Below, in pieces: positions 25,412-35,395 of a stretch of 64,000 bases of DNA. Source of the DNA: an uncultured Flavobacteriales bacterium (lineage in GTDB: Bacteria > Bacteroidota > Bacteroidia > Flavobacteriales_D > Sanyastnellaceae); assembly GCA_937974555.1 (NCBI GenBank), contig CALJKR010000051.1:23378-87377 (forward strand), given 5' to 3'. The first letter of the stretch is position 1; every line of letters starts with the position of its first letter. Position numbers and translations under genes: made by a program. The notes beneath the pieces are model-generated. The model did no database searches. It saw nothing but the letters and a program-made list of their open reading frames with translations, and was not told where the DNA came from.

Positions 25412-26533
25412 ATGAAAACGGAACAACTTATTTGGACAGCTGAGTCTGGGTGGAATGGCCAACAAGCACAACTTACGGAAGCGCAATTGGTATTGTGTTT
25501 CATTGGTATAGATCTTAAAAAACAAGAGGATTTATTTGATTCTTTAAAAGGTCACTATCCCAATGCCGATATTATTTTCTGCAGCACTGCGGGCGAAATT
25601 GCAGGTGACCAAATTTTAGATCAAAGTGCCGTTTGTACTGCAATACATTTCGAAAAAACCAAAATCAAAATTCATAGACAAACGATACGCCACACCGATG
25701 ATAGTTTTCAGAGTGGTGAGATGTTGGCCAAGGCCATGTTGGACGAAGGATTAAAGAGCATTCTCATTTTGTCTGAAGGAACCATCGCCAACGGTGACTT
25801 TTTGATTCAGGGAGTAAATAGCATTGTTCCAAAAGGGGTTTTGGTCACAGGAGGGCTTGCCGGAGATGCGGGAAGATTCACCCAAACTTTTGTGGGTGTA
25901 AATGAAGTAGCCCAACCTGGGGTCATCGCCTCCATTGGTTTTTATGGAGACAACATCCAATTATCACACGGTTCTCAAGGGGGATGGAGTGAATTTGGTC
26001 CAATTAGAACCGTTACCTCCTCAGAAAAAAATGTACTGTTCACCATGGACAACGTCAATGCGCTGGAATTGTACAAACGTTACCTGGGTGAGCGTGCCGA
26101 CGAACTTCCCGGAGCAGCTCTACTTTTCCCTTTGTGTATCATTGGTGATGATGGGTCCATGTTGGTAAGAACGATCCTCAACATTGACGAGGAACATGGC
26201 TCTATGACCTTTGCGGGAAATATTCCAAATGGTGCCAAAGTTCAATTTATGATGGCCAATTTTGACCACATCATCGAAGGTGCTGAAGATGCTGCCGCAC
26301 AAAATGATACTCTTGAAAAGCCAGACCTGGCTCTATTGATTTCTTGTGTAGGAAGAAGAATCGTACTCGGGCAACGAACAGAGGAAGAGTTGGATGCTGT
26401 AATCGATAGAATCGGAGAGTCCACTACCTATTGTGGATTCTACTCCAATGGAGAAATTTCTCCAATTAAAGACACCGTCGCTTGCGCCTTGCACAACCAA
26501 ACCATGACCATTACCACTTTCAAAGAGAACTAA
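25412..26533 (+). CDS. FIST sensory domain protein
   Basis: 373 residues, soluble. FIST_N covers about residues 25-210 (IIFCSTAGEIAGDQI, VLVTGGLAGDAGRF) and FIST_C about 220-355 (YKRYLGERADELP, ALLISCVGRRIVLGQR, TTYCGFYSNGEISP). FIST domains are predicted to bind small ligands, perhaps amino acids, and are usually linked to kinases or cyclases. Here the protein is stand-alone and its gene ends directly at the purN start (0 nt gap), an unexpected partner. Confidence 0.9.
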   Translation: MKTEQLIWTAESGWNGQQAQLTEAQLVLCFIGIDLKKQEDLFDSLKGHYPNADIIFCSTAGEIAGDQILDQSAVCTAIHFEKTKIKIHRQTIRHTDDSFQSGEMLAKAMLDEGLKSILILSEGTIANGDFLIQGVNSIVPKGVLVTGGLAGDAGRFTQTFVGVNEVAQPGVIASIGFYGDNIQLSHGSQGGWSEFGPIRTVTSSEKNVLFTMDNVNALELYKRYLGERADELPGAALLFPLCIIGDDGSMLVRTILNIDEEHGSMTFAGNIPNGAKVQFMMANFDHIIEGAEDAAAQNDTLEKPDLALLISCVGRRIVLGQRTEEELDAVIDRIGESTTYCGFYSNGEISPIKDTVACALHNQTMTITTFKEN

Positions 26534-27106
26534 ATGTCAAAAATCAAGGTTGCGATTTGGGGGTCAGGAACGGGTTCAAATGCAAAAAATTTAATCCAAT
26601 ATTTCAAAGGGAGCGACCATGTTGAAATTGCATGGATTCTTTCCAACAAACCCGATGCGCTGATCCTGCAACACGCTATAGACGCGGAAATTCCGACTAG
26701 AGTTATCGCAAAAGAGGAGAGAGAAAATTGTACTGCGTTGATTGAAGAGCATCAAAAAAATGGAATAGACTGGATTATCCTGGCGGGATATTTATGGAAA
26801 ATCCCCGCCGCGCTTTGCCATGCCTATCCCAATAAGATTGTCAACATCCACCCTGCCTTACTGCCCAAATACGGGGGCAAAGGGATGTACGGTCATTTTG
26901 TACACGATGCGGTTCATCAGGCTGGTGAGAAGGAATCAGGAATTACCATTCACTTTGTTAATGAACACTACGACGAAGGCAATATTATTTTTCAAGCCCG
27001 TTGTACCATAGAACAAGCGGATGGCCCCGCAGAAATCGAAAAAAAAGTACGTGCTTTGGAAATTGAACATTTTCCTCACGTGATTGCGGAAACGATAATT
27101 GCATGA
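26534..27106 (+). CDS. purN: Phosphoribosylglycinamide formyltransferase (GART)
   Basis: 190 residues. Third step of purine synthesis: transfers the formyl group of 10-formyl-THF to GAR. IWGSGTGSNAKNLIQYF is the phosphate-binding loop, NIHPALLPKYGGKGMYG has the catalytic Asn and His, and ESGITIHFVNEHYDEGNIIFQA has the catalytic Asp. Length and motifs are normal. It begins immediately after the FIST gene stop and overlaps the esterase gene by 4 nt. Confidence 0.95.
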   Translation: MSKIKVAIWGSGTGSNAKNLIQYFKGSDHVEIAWILSNKPDALILQHAIDAEIPTRVIAKEERENCTALIEEHQKNGIDWIILAGYLWKIPAALCHAYPNKIVNIHPALLPKYGGKGMYGHFVHDAVHQAGEKESGITIHFVNEHYDEGNIIFQARCTIEQADGPAEIEKKVRALEIEHFPHVIAETIIA

Positions 27107-28023
27107 AAAAATTCAAACTCTTTTGGGCCACATTGATTTTGCCCCTATTCACTTGGGCACAGCAGCCCGCGGTTAAAAGAGGGAAAATTGACTACATTCC
27201 TTCCTTTCCATCTTCTTTGATTGATGCCCGCTCTGTGGCCATTTGGACGCCAGAAAATAATCAACCCAATCCGTCTTATCGTGTTCTGTACATGCACGAT
27301 GGCCAGAATGTTTTTGACGCCAACATCACTTGGAACCACCAATCTTGGGAGGCTGCTGACCACATTCAGCACTTAATGGATATAGGCGCCATCGAACCCT
27401 GCATTGTTGTTGCCATTTGGAACAATGGAGGAAAAAGACATGCAGAATATTTTCCAGAAAAACCATTTGAATTACTCCCTAAAAATTTTCAAGATTCATT
27501 GTTGCAAGCCAACAGAAAAGACTCTGATTCCCCGCTTTTTAAAACGGATCCATATGCTGATTCATATTTAAAATTCATTGTTACCGAACTAAAACCCTAC
27601 GTTGAACAGAATTACCCTGTCTCTAAAAATCCCAAACACAATTACCTGGCGGGCGCGAGCATGGGCGGACTCATTTCTTGGTATGGGGTGACGCAATACC
27701 CCGATGTTTTTGGTGGCGCGGCTTGTTTCTCCACGCACTGGCCTGGCATTTGGCCCCAAGATGATCCACAGAAAAAGATATTCCATTCATTTTTCAACTA
27801 CTTCATCCAAAATTTCCCCGCCCAAACGTCTCTTTATTTTGACCACGGTTCAGAAACTTTGGATGCCTACTATCTGCCATACCAAAGCGAAATAGATTTA
27901 GAAGTAGGCATGAAATTTCCCAAGACCCATTATCTCTCTTGTTATTACCCAGGATTTGATCACAGTGAAAAATCTTGGTCCCATCATTTTGAGAAGGCCA
28001 TCACATTTTTGATGAACCCATAA
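27103..28023 (+). CDS. Secreted alpha/beta-hydrolase of the esterase D type
   Basis: 306 residues with a signal peptide (FWATLILPLFTWAQQ). The fold is recognised from RVLYMHDGQNVFD, the nucleophile elbow AGASMGGLISWY (Ser about residue 187) and YYPGFDHSEKSWSHHFEKAI, with the catalytic His near the end; the Asp lies probably in FDHGSETLDAYY. This is the putative esterase family that includes feruloyl esterases and enterochelin esterase relatives. The substrate is unknown. Last gene of the FIST-purN operon, followed by a terminator. Confidence 0.85.
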   Translation: MKKFKLFWATLILPLFTWAQQPAVKRGKIDYIPSFPSSLIDARSVAIWTPENNQPNPSYRVLYMHDGQNVFDANITWNHQSWEAADHIQHLMDIGAIEPCIVVAIWNNGGKRHAEYFPEKPFELLPKNFQDSLLQANRKDSDSPLFKTDPYADSYLKFIVTELKPYVEQNYPVSKNPKHNYLAGASMGGLISWYGVTQYPDVFGGAACFSTHWPGIWPQDDPQKKIFHSFFNYFIQNFPAQTSLYFDHGSETLDAYYLPYQSEIDLEVGMKFPKTHYLSCYYPGFDHSEKSWSHHFEKAITFLMNP

Positions 28024-28034
28024 ATGGACCAAAA

Positions 28035-28060
28035 AAAAGAGCGCCGAAGCGCTCTTTTTA
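28035..28060. terminator. Rho-independent terminator between convergent genes
   Basis: AAAAGAGCGC/GCGCTCTTTT stem with loop CGAA, A-run before and T-run after. It lies between the esterase stop (28023) and the stop of the T9SS cargo gene on the other strand (28075). Confidence 0.88.
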
Positions 28061-28074
28061 TTTCTTTCAATTTC

Positions 28075-30405
28075 TTACTTATTCACCACCAATCGGGTGT
28101 GTTGATTGCCGACTGTCACAACATATAGACCGTTGGAAAGGGTCGCGCAATCCAATTGAACCTGCTGTCCGCTGAATGTCACCTTTCTCTTCATCACCAA
28201 CTTCCCTGCAACATCTGTGATTGTCAATTCCAAATTTTCATCTTCAAACTGGTTGCTTACCAAAGTGAAAGTCTGTCCAGAAACCGGATTTGGGAAAATC
28301 ATCAGATTCGCAGATTGCGCCTCCACATTGGACAAGACAGCGGGGTCTTCCATTGTCATTCCTGAAGTTCCCGTCTTCAAGCAATAGGACGTTCCCCAAT
28401 TGCCCACTTCGCCGCTGGCATGAACGGGGCGTACACGAACATTGTATGTCTTACCGGTACCCATTCCTGGTACATTGTTCAAGAAAAATACCGTGGTATT
28501 CATTCCGCCTAAAACAGTCACAGCAGGTTGTACGGAGGGGATCTGTTGGGTAAACTCCCACTCATATCGCATCGCGCCGCAAACAGTTCGATCGATGGAT
28601 ATCGATGAAGTTGTATTCTTGGTATTGGGGCAACGGTCTGAAGCTCTCAATGCAACTGGCAATTCAGGATTCAATGTAACTGTGCACGTAGACGTTGCAT
28701 TGGCTGTGATTGAAGTATAATTCCCTGCTGCGTCCGGAATTGCATAAACCACCGGAATATTCAAGGTGTATACCTTGGCTGAAGCCGACATATTTACTGG
28801 GAAAATGGTACCCAATCGCGGTACAACAGAATTGGAAGTCGTTGTTGTATACGACCATGGTGTGATGTTTAAATCTGTATTATTCTGCGTCGCGCTGAGA
28901 ACATTGAAAATATAATTGGTCGCATTGCCTTTGTATTGCGCCTTGAAACTGGTACAAACACTGGAATAGATGCCAGTGTTATTGCTGTAGTAATGGTCAC
29001 ATGTCGTTCCAACAAAATGGTTAAAACACACTTTGGCGCTTGTATTTGAAATCCCTGAGGCCCTGTGCACCGCAACATAATAAGTCTCACCAACAGTCAA
29101 GTTATCCGAAATTAAAATTTGATTTCCAGTCGCCGCAGAGCTCGCAGTATATACCTCGTGTTCTGTTTCAAGTAACTCAAAACAGCCGTTGGTGACATGG
29201 TACAAACGAATTTCGTTGTCCCCAAATGCAGCCGATAGACTCGCACGTAGTGTGTTGTACTGGGCATTTAAACTGTACCACAAATCTGGACCATCTCCTT
29301 CAATGATTGCTGAATTCACTCCATTATTCAAATTGGCTGACTTCAAAGCCGTACCTGAACAAGTGGGATAAAGGGCCGTTGTTACAGGAACTGTGGCCAC
29401 TGACTCCAATGTCAAACCTTCATCAATCTGGCCATTACAATTGTCATCGATGCCGTTACAAAGTTCTATTTGCGGTAACACACAACTTCCGTTGTCCACG
29501 TTGGCCGCTGCATCAAAGTTACAAGCTGTTGAATCTGTACAACCGGACATAAATGGTATGCAAATGCCGCTATCCGTATTTGCATCCGGGTTGTAATTGA
29601 ACATGGTCGGATCCAAACATCCCAAAATAACAGGGATACAAGACCCATCATCCGTATTGGCTTGTGCATTGAAGTTAAATGCGGTTGCATCGATACATCC
29701 CAAGACCACAGGCACGCAAGATCCATCATCCACATTGGCATTGGCATTGAAATTAAATGCCGTTGCATCTGTACAACCCAATACAGTTGGGATGCAAGAA
29801 CCATCGTCAATGGTGGCGGATGCGTTGTAATTGATCGCAGTTGGATCAGTACATCCAGTAAGTGCACAAACCAAATCAGCACCAGAACAATCTTCGTCAA
29901 TACCGTTGCCGCAAACTTCCGTTGCTGAGGAATTAATCAAAGCATTGGTGTCATCACAATCCGAGTTATCTGAAGAATATCCTGGTTGAACCACACAAAA
30001 CTCCGCTGAGGTCAGGGCATCTCCAAAACCATCATTGTCCGTGTCAGCAAAGAAAATATTCAAAACACCTTCATCGATATCTGTGTTACAGTTGTTGTCT
30101 AACCCATCGCAAATTTCGACCGCCGCCTGATTGATTGCGGCATTGTTGTCGTCACAATCATCAACCACGGTGAAACCATCATTGTCCACATCTAAATCTA
30201 TTTCAGGTTGCTGAAATCCCTGAGTCAATATGACTTGTGGCGCTGAGAGCGTGGAAACAAAAGTCTCTCCTACGCTCCAAGAAACATAAGTACCTTGAAT
30301 GGTCACGGCGTTTCCGGCTGAAACAATGGCAGTAGGAGAGGTTGTCTGTCCCCAAATTCCAAAGTTCAGTAACACCGAGAAAAATAAAAATAAATAGTAC
30401 TTCAT
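28075..30405 (-). CDS. Large T9SS-secreted protein with MopE-like and 26-residue repeats
   Basis: 776 residues from the ATG at 30405, which begins a signal peptide (MKYYLFLFFSVLLNFGIWGQ); the longer frame to 30474 has none. After an N-terminal domain come MopE-like Asp/Cys motifs (DGLDNNCNTDIDEG, CGNGIDEDCSG), then five units of 26 residues starting GCTDxTAxNFN and ending DDGSC, another DDNCNGQIDEG, a beta-rich middle and the T9SS type A sorting tail (MIFPNPVSGQTF to RLVVNK). Such proteins are exported across the outer membrane and anchored or released. Calcium binding by the Asp-rich loops is likely (inference). Confidence 0.85.
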   Translation of the reverse strand: MKYYLFLFFSVLLNFGIWGQTTSPTAIVSAGNAVTIQGTYVSWSVGETFVSTLSAPQVILTQGFQQPEIDLDVDNDGFTVVDDCDDNNAAINQAAVEICDGLDNNCNTDIDEGVLNIFFADTDNDGFGDALTSAEFCVVQPGYSSDNSDCDDTNALINSSATEVCGNGIDEDCSGADLVCALTGCTDPTAINYNASATIDDGSCIPTVLGCTDATAFNFNANANVDDGSCVPVVLGCIDATAFNFNAQANTDDGSCIPVILGCLDPTMFNYNPDANTDSGICIPFMSGCTDSTACNFDAAANVDNGSCVLPQIELCNGIDDNCNGQIDEGLTLESVATVPVTTALYPTCSGTALKSANLNNGVNSAIIEGDGPDLWYSLNAQYNTLRASLSAAFGDNEIRLYHVTNGCFELLETEHEVYTASSAATGNQILISDNLTVGETYYVAVHRASGISNTSAKVCFNHFVGTTCDHYYSNNTGIYSSVCTSFKAQYKGNATNYIFNVLSATQNNTDLNITPWSYTTTTSNSVVPRLGTIFPVNMSASAKVYTLNIPVVYAIPDAAGNYTSITANATSTCTVTLNPELPVALRASDRCPNTKNTTSSISIDRTVCGAMRYEWEFTQQIPSVQPAVTVLGGMNTTVFFLNNVPGMGTGKTYNVRVRPVHASGEVGNWGTSYCLKTGTSGMTMEDPAVLSNVEAQSANLMIFPNPVSGQTFTLVSNQFEDENLELTITDVAGKLVMKRKVTFSGQQVQLDCATLSNGLYVVTVGNQHTRLVVNK
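29482..29856 (-). repeat. Five in-frame 78-bp repeats coding GCTDxTAxNFN...DDGSC
   Basis: Four full copies of 26 residues and a final 21-residue copy, each with two Cys that could pair. Nucleotide similarity between copies is clear in runs such as CATTGAAGTTAAATGC. The fourth copy is the most divergent (LDPTMFNYNPDANTDSGIC). Confidence 0.85.
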
Positions 30406-30450
30406 ACCAACAAAATATGGATGCAATTTAAGGTTATATGGACGATAAAC

Positions 30451-30479
30451 CAAATATAACTTATTCCAAATCAATCCAA
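30451..30479 (-). promoter_or_regulatory. Promoter of the T9SS cargo gene
   Basis: Minus strand: TTG (30477-30479), 18-nt spacer, TATATTTG (30451-30458, perfect). The TTG is inside the last codons of trhO; the predicted leader is about 35-40 nt. Confidence 0.6.
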
Positions 30480-31499
30480 TTTTCCCGGAAATCTGCCTTT
30501 CTTAAAAACATTGCGTTCCGCCTTGGTATTTTTTCTGCGCAATTTCTGTTCTTCTTCCGATAAATGAATCACCTCCTGACATGCGGAAGAACAACAATTC
30601 TCAAATTTCTCTTTGCAACTTGGACACTGAATAAAGAGTATGTGACAAGCCAAATTGGCGCAGTTGGTGTGGACATCAAAAGGGTTTCCACATTGGTGAC
30701 AATGGGCAATTACATCGTCAGAAATTCGCTCGGCCAAGCGCTCATCAAAAACAAAATTTACCCCCTTGAATTTATTGGGTAAACCCTGCGCTTTGGTATC
30801 TCTGGCATATTTGATTATTCCGCCTTCCAGATGATATACATTTTTAAATCCGCGATGTTTCATAAAGGCCGATGCTTTTTCACATCGAATTCCCCCCGTG
30901 CAATACATCACCAAATTCTTGTCCTTGTTTTCTTTTAATAAATCCTCCGCTATTTGTAGCTCTTCCCGAAAAGTATCAACATCCGGTAAGATAGCTCCTG
31001 CAAAATGTCCCACTTCACTCTCATAATGGTTTCTCATATCCACCAAAATGGTGTTGGGATCATCCGTCAAATCATTGAAATCCGCGGCGGACAGATATTC
31101 TCCGGTGTCCGCAGGATCAAACGTGGCGTCATCCAATCCATCTGCGACTATTTTATTCCGAACCTTGATTTTCAGCATGTAAAAAGAATGCGAATCATCA
31201 GCAACAGCGGTATTCAAGCGCAATTGGTTGAGAGGCTCAATGCTGTATAAAAACATTTTAAATGCCTCAAACTTGGCTGTCGGAACTGAAATCTGTGCAT
31301 TGATTCCCTCTTGGGCAATGTAAACCCTGCCCAAAACTCCCAGAGCATTCATTTTTTCAAAGAAAAAATCTCTGAAACTTTGGGGGTTTTCTATTTTGAA
31401 GTACTTATAAAAAGATACTGTGGTTCTGGGCGTTTTATCCGCAGCCATTCTGGCTTTTAGAACCCTTCGGTCAGTGGTATTGTAAAGTCTATTTCTCAT
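30471..31499 (-). CDS. trhO: tRNA uridine(34) hydroxylase, rhodanese-type
   Basis: 342 residues. An N-terminal acylphosphatase-like domain ([34 protein letters not shown]) precedes a rhodanese domain with the active-site loop [10 protein letters not shown] (about residue 195), then a Cys-rich C-terminal zinc-binding region ([26 protein letters not shown]). This is the TrhO/YceA family, which makes 5-hydroxyuridine at tRNA position 34. Length and order are typical. A promoter-like TATTTTTG lies 23 nt upstream. Confidence 0.92.
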   Translation of the reverse strand: MRNRLYNTTDRRVLKARMAADKTPRTTVSFYKYFKIENPQSFRDFFFEKMNALGVLGRVYIAQEGINAQISVPTAKFEAFKMFLYSIEPLNQLRLNTAVADDSHSFYMLKIKVRNKIVADGLDDATFDPADTGEYLSAADFNDLTDDPNTILVDMRNHYESEVGHFAGAILPDVDTFREELQIAEDLLKENKDKNLVMYCTGGIRCEKASAFMKHRGFKNVYHLEGGIIKYARDTKAQGLPNKFKGVNFVFDERLAERISDDVIAHCHQCGNPFDVHTNCANLACHILFIQCPSCKEKFENCCSSACQEVIHLSEEEQKLRRKNTKAERNVFKKGRFPGKLD

Positions 31500-31522
31500 G
31501 TATAAGCGTATATTATACTGGC

Positions 31523-31549
31523 CAAAAATACGATAAAAAAAAGGGGCAA
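31523..31549 (-). promoter_or_regulatory. Candidate promoter of trhO
   Basis: Minus strand TATTTTTG (31523-31530) is a perfect TAnnTTTG; the nearest TTG (31547-31549) is 16 nt away, slightly short. It partly overlaps the ahcY terminator. Confidence 0.4.
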
Positions 31550-31564
31550 GAATTCTTGCCCCTT
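31534..31564 (-). terminator. Rho-independent terminator of ahcY
   Basis: A perfect 24-nt palindrome (31541-31564, arms AAGGGGCAAGAA/TTCTTGCCCCTT) is followed on the minus strand by a T-run. It begins about 20 nt after the ahcY stop. Confidence 0.85.
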
Positions 31565-31583
31565 CAAATAATCTTGATGTTAA

Positions 31584-32900
31584 TCAGTAACGATACTGAT
31601 CTGACTTGTATGGTCCATCCACTTGAACGCCGATGTAATCTGCTTGATCTTGTGTCAACTCTTCCAATTCAACACCAATTTTCTCCAAGTGTAGACGCGC
31701 TACCTTTTCATCCAAATGCTTGGGCAAAACGTACACTTTATTCTCATAGTTCTCATGATTTTGCCACAATTCCAACTGAGCCAATGTTTGGTTGGTAAAG
31801 GAATTACTCATCACAAAAGAAGGATGTCCTGTTGCGCAGCCCAAGTTCACCAAACGACCCTCAGCCAATACAATAATGTCCTTTCCGTTCAATGTATACT
31901 TGTCTACTTGAGGCTTGATGGTGTCTTTGGTTGATCCATAATTTTCATTTAACCAAGCCATATCAATCTCATTGTCAAAGTGTCCAATGTTGCAAACCAC
32001 CGCGTTGTGCTTCATGTTCAAGAAATGACGATCAACAATAATTTGGTGATTACCGGTAGCTGTAACAATAATGTCCGCTTCAGGAATCGCTGTATCCATT
32101 CTCTTCACTTCATATCCTTCCATCGCCGCTTGTAATGCGCAAATAGGATCAATTTCAGTTACGATAACACGAACACCAGCATTCTTCAAAGAGTCTGCAG
32201 ATCCTTTTCCTACATCACCATATCCAGCTACAACAGCAACTTTACCGGCCATCATCAAATCGGTAGCACGACGCAATGCGTCTACCAAGGACTCACGACA
32301 ACCGTATTTGTTATCAAATTTTGATTTGGTCACGCTATCGTTGATATTGATGGCGGGCAACAACAAAGTTCCATTTTTCTCACGCTCATACAAACGCAAA
32401 ACACCGGTGGTAGTTTCTTCAGAAATTCCGCGGATACCGGCAACCAACTCAGGATATTTATCAAATACCATGTTGGTCAAATCACCACCATCGTCCAATA
32501 TCATATTCAAAGGCTCGTTGCCTTCGAAAGCATGCAATGTTTGTTCGATACACCAATCAAATTCCTCATTGGTCATTCCCTTCCAAGCATAAACCGGAAT
32601 ACCAGCAGCAGCAATGGCAGCAGCGGCATGATCTTGCGTTGAAAAAATATTACAAGAGCTCCAAGAAACTTGGGCACCCAAAGCGGTCAATGTTTCGATC
32701 AAAACTGCTGTTTGGATGGTCATGTGCAAACATCCTGCGATGCGGGCACCCGCCAATGGTTTTGATGCGCCAAATTCTGAACGCAATGACATCAAGCCTG
32801 GCATCTCAGCTTCGGCCAATTTGATCTCCTTGCGACCCCACTCGGCAAGAGACATATCTTTTACTTTGTACTTCATAGAAGTTGCTGTTAAACTACTCAT
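31584..32900 (-). CDS. ahcY: S-adenosylhomocysteinase
   Basis: 438 residues. Hydrolyses S-adenosylhomocysteine to adenosine and homocysteine, removing a product inhibitor of methyltransferases. [17 protein letters not shown], the NAD-binding loop [28 protein letters not shown] and the C-terminal [11 protein letters not shown] are family signatures. The start at 32900 ([12 protein letters not shown]) is chosen because a TATCTTTG box sits 15 nt upstream; the longer frame to 32966 would run through the promoter. An alternative start is the ATG of MKYKVKDM. Confidence 0.96.
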   Translation of the reverse strand: MSSLTATSMKYKVKDMSLAEWGRKEIKLAEAEMPGLMSLRSEFGASKPLAGARIAGCLHMTIQTAVLIETLTALGAQVSWSSCNIFSTQDHAAAAIAAAGIPVYAWKGMTNEEFDWCIEQTLHAFEGNEPLNMILDDGGDLTNMVFDKYPELVAGIRGISEETTTGVLRLYEREKNGTLLLPAININDSVTKSKFDNKYGCRESLVDALRRATDLMMAGKVAVVAGYGDVGKGSADSLKNAGVRVIVTEIDPICALQAAMEGYEVKRMDTAIPEADIIVTATGNHQIIVDRHFLNMKHNAVVCNIGHFDNEIDMAWLNENYGSTKDTIKPQVDKYTLNGKDIIVLAEGRLVNLGCATGHPSFVMSNSFTNQTLAQLELWQNHENYENKVYVLPKHLDEKVARLHLEKIGVELEELTQDQADYIGVQVDGPYKSDQYRY

Positions 32901-32915
32901 TTTTGATATTTTAAG

Positions 32916-32944
32916 CAAAGATAAGTTTACTTTGCATTGAACAA
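32916..32944 (-). promoter_or_regulatory. Promoter of ahcY
   Basis: Minus strand: TTG (32942-32944), 18-nt spacer, TATCTTTG (32916-32923, perfect). The predicted leader is only about 10 nt, too short for a riboswitch. Confidence 0.65.
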
Positions 32945-32956
32945 GAATTTTATCTT

Positions 32957-33535
32957 TTGAAAACAATTTTCCTTTTGGATCAATTCACGGTACATCACAT
33001 CGAAAATAAAAATGATGTCCCCGTTGTCCACCACCCCACGCGGTTGGAACGTAAAATCCAAGATCGACAAAAAGATTTTGACGCCGTTGCCTGGTGCTTG
33101 CGGCCTGACTTTACGATGGACGATATATCCAAAAACGAATTTGGTAAACCGCTTTTGGGCCCATTATACCTCGGTATCAGCCATAGCCATGAACAAGTGG
33201 TCACTTGTTGGGCACCTGAAAATTTTGGGATTGATATTCAAAAGGTAGAAGAAAAAATTCACCGCATCGCCACAAAATTTGCCCACTCCAGTGAATTGGA
33301 TTTTGCAAAAGACGCCCAAAAGCTGACGCTGATCTGGTCCGCCAAAGAGTCGGTATTCAAATATTTTGGACATCAAGTGGATTTTGCAACAGAAATGCGG
33401 GTGATGCCTTTTGACCTCTCCGATGGTAATTTTATTCTACGTTATGATGGTATTCATCATAAAAATCAATACTTTCGGATAACGTTTAAAAAACTAAACG
33501 ATGCTTACCTCACCATAGCAAAACCTCAACCATGA
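32957..33535 (+). CDS. 4'-phosphopantetheinyl transferase superfamily protein
   Basis: 192 residues. [34 protein letters not shown] (Asp for Mg2+) and [14 protein letters not shown] (Glu and Lys of the WxxKES motif) are the Sfp/AcpT signatures for moving phosphopantetheine from CoA to carrier proteins. No ATG is available upstream of the conserved region; TTG at 32957 is the best start. The two-domain Sfp-like length suggests secondary-metabolite or fatty-acid carriers, but no carrier gene is near. Its stop overlaps the next gene's ATG (ATGA). Confidence 0.85.
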   Translation: MKTIFLLDQFTVHHIENKNDVPVVHHPTRLERKIQDRQKDFDAVAWCLRPDFTMDDISKNEFGKPLLGPLYLGISHSHEQVVTCWAPENFGIDIQKVEEKIHRIATKFAHSSELDFAKDAQKLTLIWSAKESVFKYFGHQVDFATEMRVMPFDLSDGNFILRYDGIHHKNQYFRITFKKLNDAYLTIAKPQP

Positions 33536-35394
33536 AAAAGATCCTTACTCCCTTTTTGGTATTGTGCACCACTTTTTTGGCGCAAGCACAAAGCAAAGCG
33601 CCTGGCACCTACCTCAACTTAGAAGCCCAACAGAATAAGGATTTAACGATTTGGTCCGAGGACTTTGCCAATGGCATTCCCACTGATTGGATCAATCAAG
33701 AAACGTCAGGCGTTGCGGCATGGGAATACCGCGGCCCCAGCACTGCTCCCAACAATACGATTGGGTCCAGAGGCGCGTGCAATCCCAATTTCCAAGGGGC
33801 ACCCATCCAAAGCGAAACGGCAAGCAACGGATTCATCATTTTTGATTCCAACTATTGGGACAACAATGCCAATCCATGTACGCCCAGTTTTTTTGGAACC
33901 GGTCCCGTTCCCGGTCCCCATTATGCTACACTTGAAACTCCATCCATTGACCTTTCTGCCGTTTCGTATGCTGCATTTGAAATGGATCAATATGTTCGGT
34001 TTTATCAAGGGAATACGTCCATTCAGATGAGCGTCAACCAAGGTCCCTGGTCTACTTTTTTTACCAATTCCATCGCCACAGGCGGAAGCTCGGCCAATCC
34101 CATGCACCTCCGCATTCCAATTCCCGCAGCGTCCAACCAAGCGGATGTTCGCTTTCGATTTGTGTATGACGGTTTATACTATTTCTGGCAGATTGACGAT
34201 GTGCGTGTAATTGAAGTAGCAGCCAATGATTTGGCCCTGGATGTTGTGCACTACGGCGATTTTGACATTCTTGACCCAGCCAATCCTACAGGATTTGAAT
34301 GGATGGAATACAGCCAATACCCCAAAGCGCAGGCGCCTTTGCTAAAGCTGTGGTCCATGACCCAAAACAAGGGTGGCTTGGCACAAACAGGATGCGGCCT
34401 GCAATCACGGGTGATCCGAGTTCAAGACAATGCCCTTTTGAGCACTGCCACGCAAACGGCAACAGTGACGATTCCCGTGAATGACATCAGCGAACTGAGA
34501 GCAGGTACGTTTCAAATGCCACAAGATACCGGTAACTATAAAATTACATACCGTGCTTTTCAAACCGAGAATGAGGAAATTCCAGAAGACAATATCGATT
34601 CCAGTTTTATTCGTATTTCTCCATGCGTGTTGGCCAGAGACAATGGTGCCCTTGGCAGCGTGTACATGGGCGCCGATGCGGTAAATAATCTGCCTTTCGA
34701 AATGGGAAATATTATGCTCCCTACCGCTGAAATGAAAGCAGCAGCCATCACGGTAGGTTGGAGTCAGTTGTCTCCTGTAACAAACGCCCAAGTTCGGGGT
34801 AGGGTTCACCAATTCGTTTTCAACGATAGCATTACCACCACCCTTGTTGCTGAAACCCCTTGGACGGCAATGGACATGAATACTGCCAATCAAGTTGGCG
34901 AAAATAAATTCCAAGTACTCGCATTCACAGATACAGTGACCCTCAATCCGCAAACACCTTATTGGATTACTATAGAAACCAACAACGCCCCCAATGAGGT
35001 TTATGTGGGTATGTCAGGTGATGCCGATATGTTTACCACATGGATTTATTCCCAAGGGTACCACTACTACCTTTCTAAAAAACCCATGATTAGAATTCAA
35101 TCCTGCATGGACACCATAACGCATCAACCCGAAGACACGACATGGATTCAAGACTTTGATTGGGCTGAGACGCTGTACCTGTACCCCAATCCGACACAAG
35201 ATGAATTTTCCATCATGAATACGGCCGGTGCCAAAATTTCACAAGTCCATATCTACAATGGTTTGGGACAATTGGTATTAAGCAAAAGCAATCCGGTAGG
35301 GCCAATTGAGACGCGCAATTTGAGCCAAGGCATCTTTTATGTTGAACTCAAGACCAACGAGAAAACGTACAGAAGAAAATTGATCAAAAAATAA
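33532..35394 (+). CDS. T9SS type A sorting-domain secreted protein
   Basis: 620 residues. A signal peptide (FLVLCTTFLAQAQ) is followed by a domain starting WSEDFANGIPTDWINQ with many strands and ending YFWQIDDVRVIE (about residue 230), which resembles the choice-of-anchor J/MAM-like beta-sandwich. A second beta-rich half follows, then the type A sorting domain (LYLYPNPTQDEFSI to YRRKLIKK). The protein is expected outside the cell. The enzymatic role, if any, is not visible. It is coupled to the PPTase gene upstream and lies one base before the GH3 gene. Confidence 0.83.
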   Translation: MKKILTPFLVLCTTFLAQAQSKAPGTYLNLEAQQNKDLTIWSEDFANGIPTDWINQETSGVAAWEYRGPSTAPNNTIGSRGACNPNFQGAPIQSETASNGFIIFDSNYWDNNANPCTPSFFGTGPVPGPHYATLETPSIDLSAVSYAAFEMDQYVRFYQGNTSIQMSVNQGPWSTFFTNSIATGGSSANPMHLRIPIPAASNQADVRFRFVYDGLYYFWQIDDVRVIEVAANDLALDVVHYGDFDILDPANPTGFEWMEYSQYPKAQAPLLKLWSMTQNKGGLAQTGCGLQSRVIRVQDNALLSTATQTATVTIPVNDISELRAGTFQMPQDTGNYKITYRAFQTENEEIPEDNIDSSFIRISPCVLARDNGALGSVYMGADAVNNLPFEMGNIMLPTAEMKAAAITVGWSQLSPVTNAQVRGRVHQFVFNDSITTTLVAETPWTAMDMNTANQVGENKFQVLAFTDTVTLNPQTPYWITIETNNAPNEVYVGMSGDADMFTTWIYSQGYHYYLSKKPMIRIQSCMDTITHQPEDTTWIQDFDWAETLYLYPNPTQDEFSIMNTAGAKISQVHIYNGLGQLVLSKSNPVGPIETRNLSQGIFYVELKTNEKTYRRKLIKK

Positions 35395-35395
35395 T

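Noticed and set aside
29482..29856. Regular repeats that might suggest a CRISPR array
   Set aside because: The period is 78 bp, the repeats stay in frame and code conserved Cys/Asp units, and there are no unique spacers.
30406..30474. Longer N-terminus for the T9SS cargo gene
   Set aside because: It would remove the signal peptide from the N-terminus and run through the promoter; the ATG at 30405 is far better.
32901..32956. SAH or SAM riboswitch before ahcY
   Set aside because: The promoter box leaves a leader of only about 10 nt, with no room for an aptamer.
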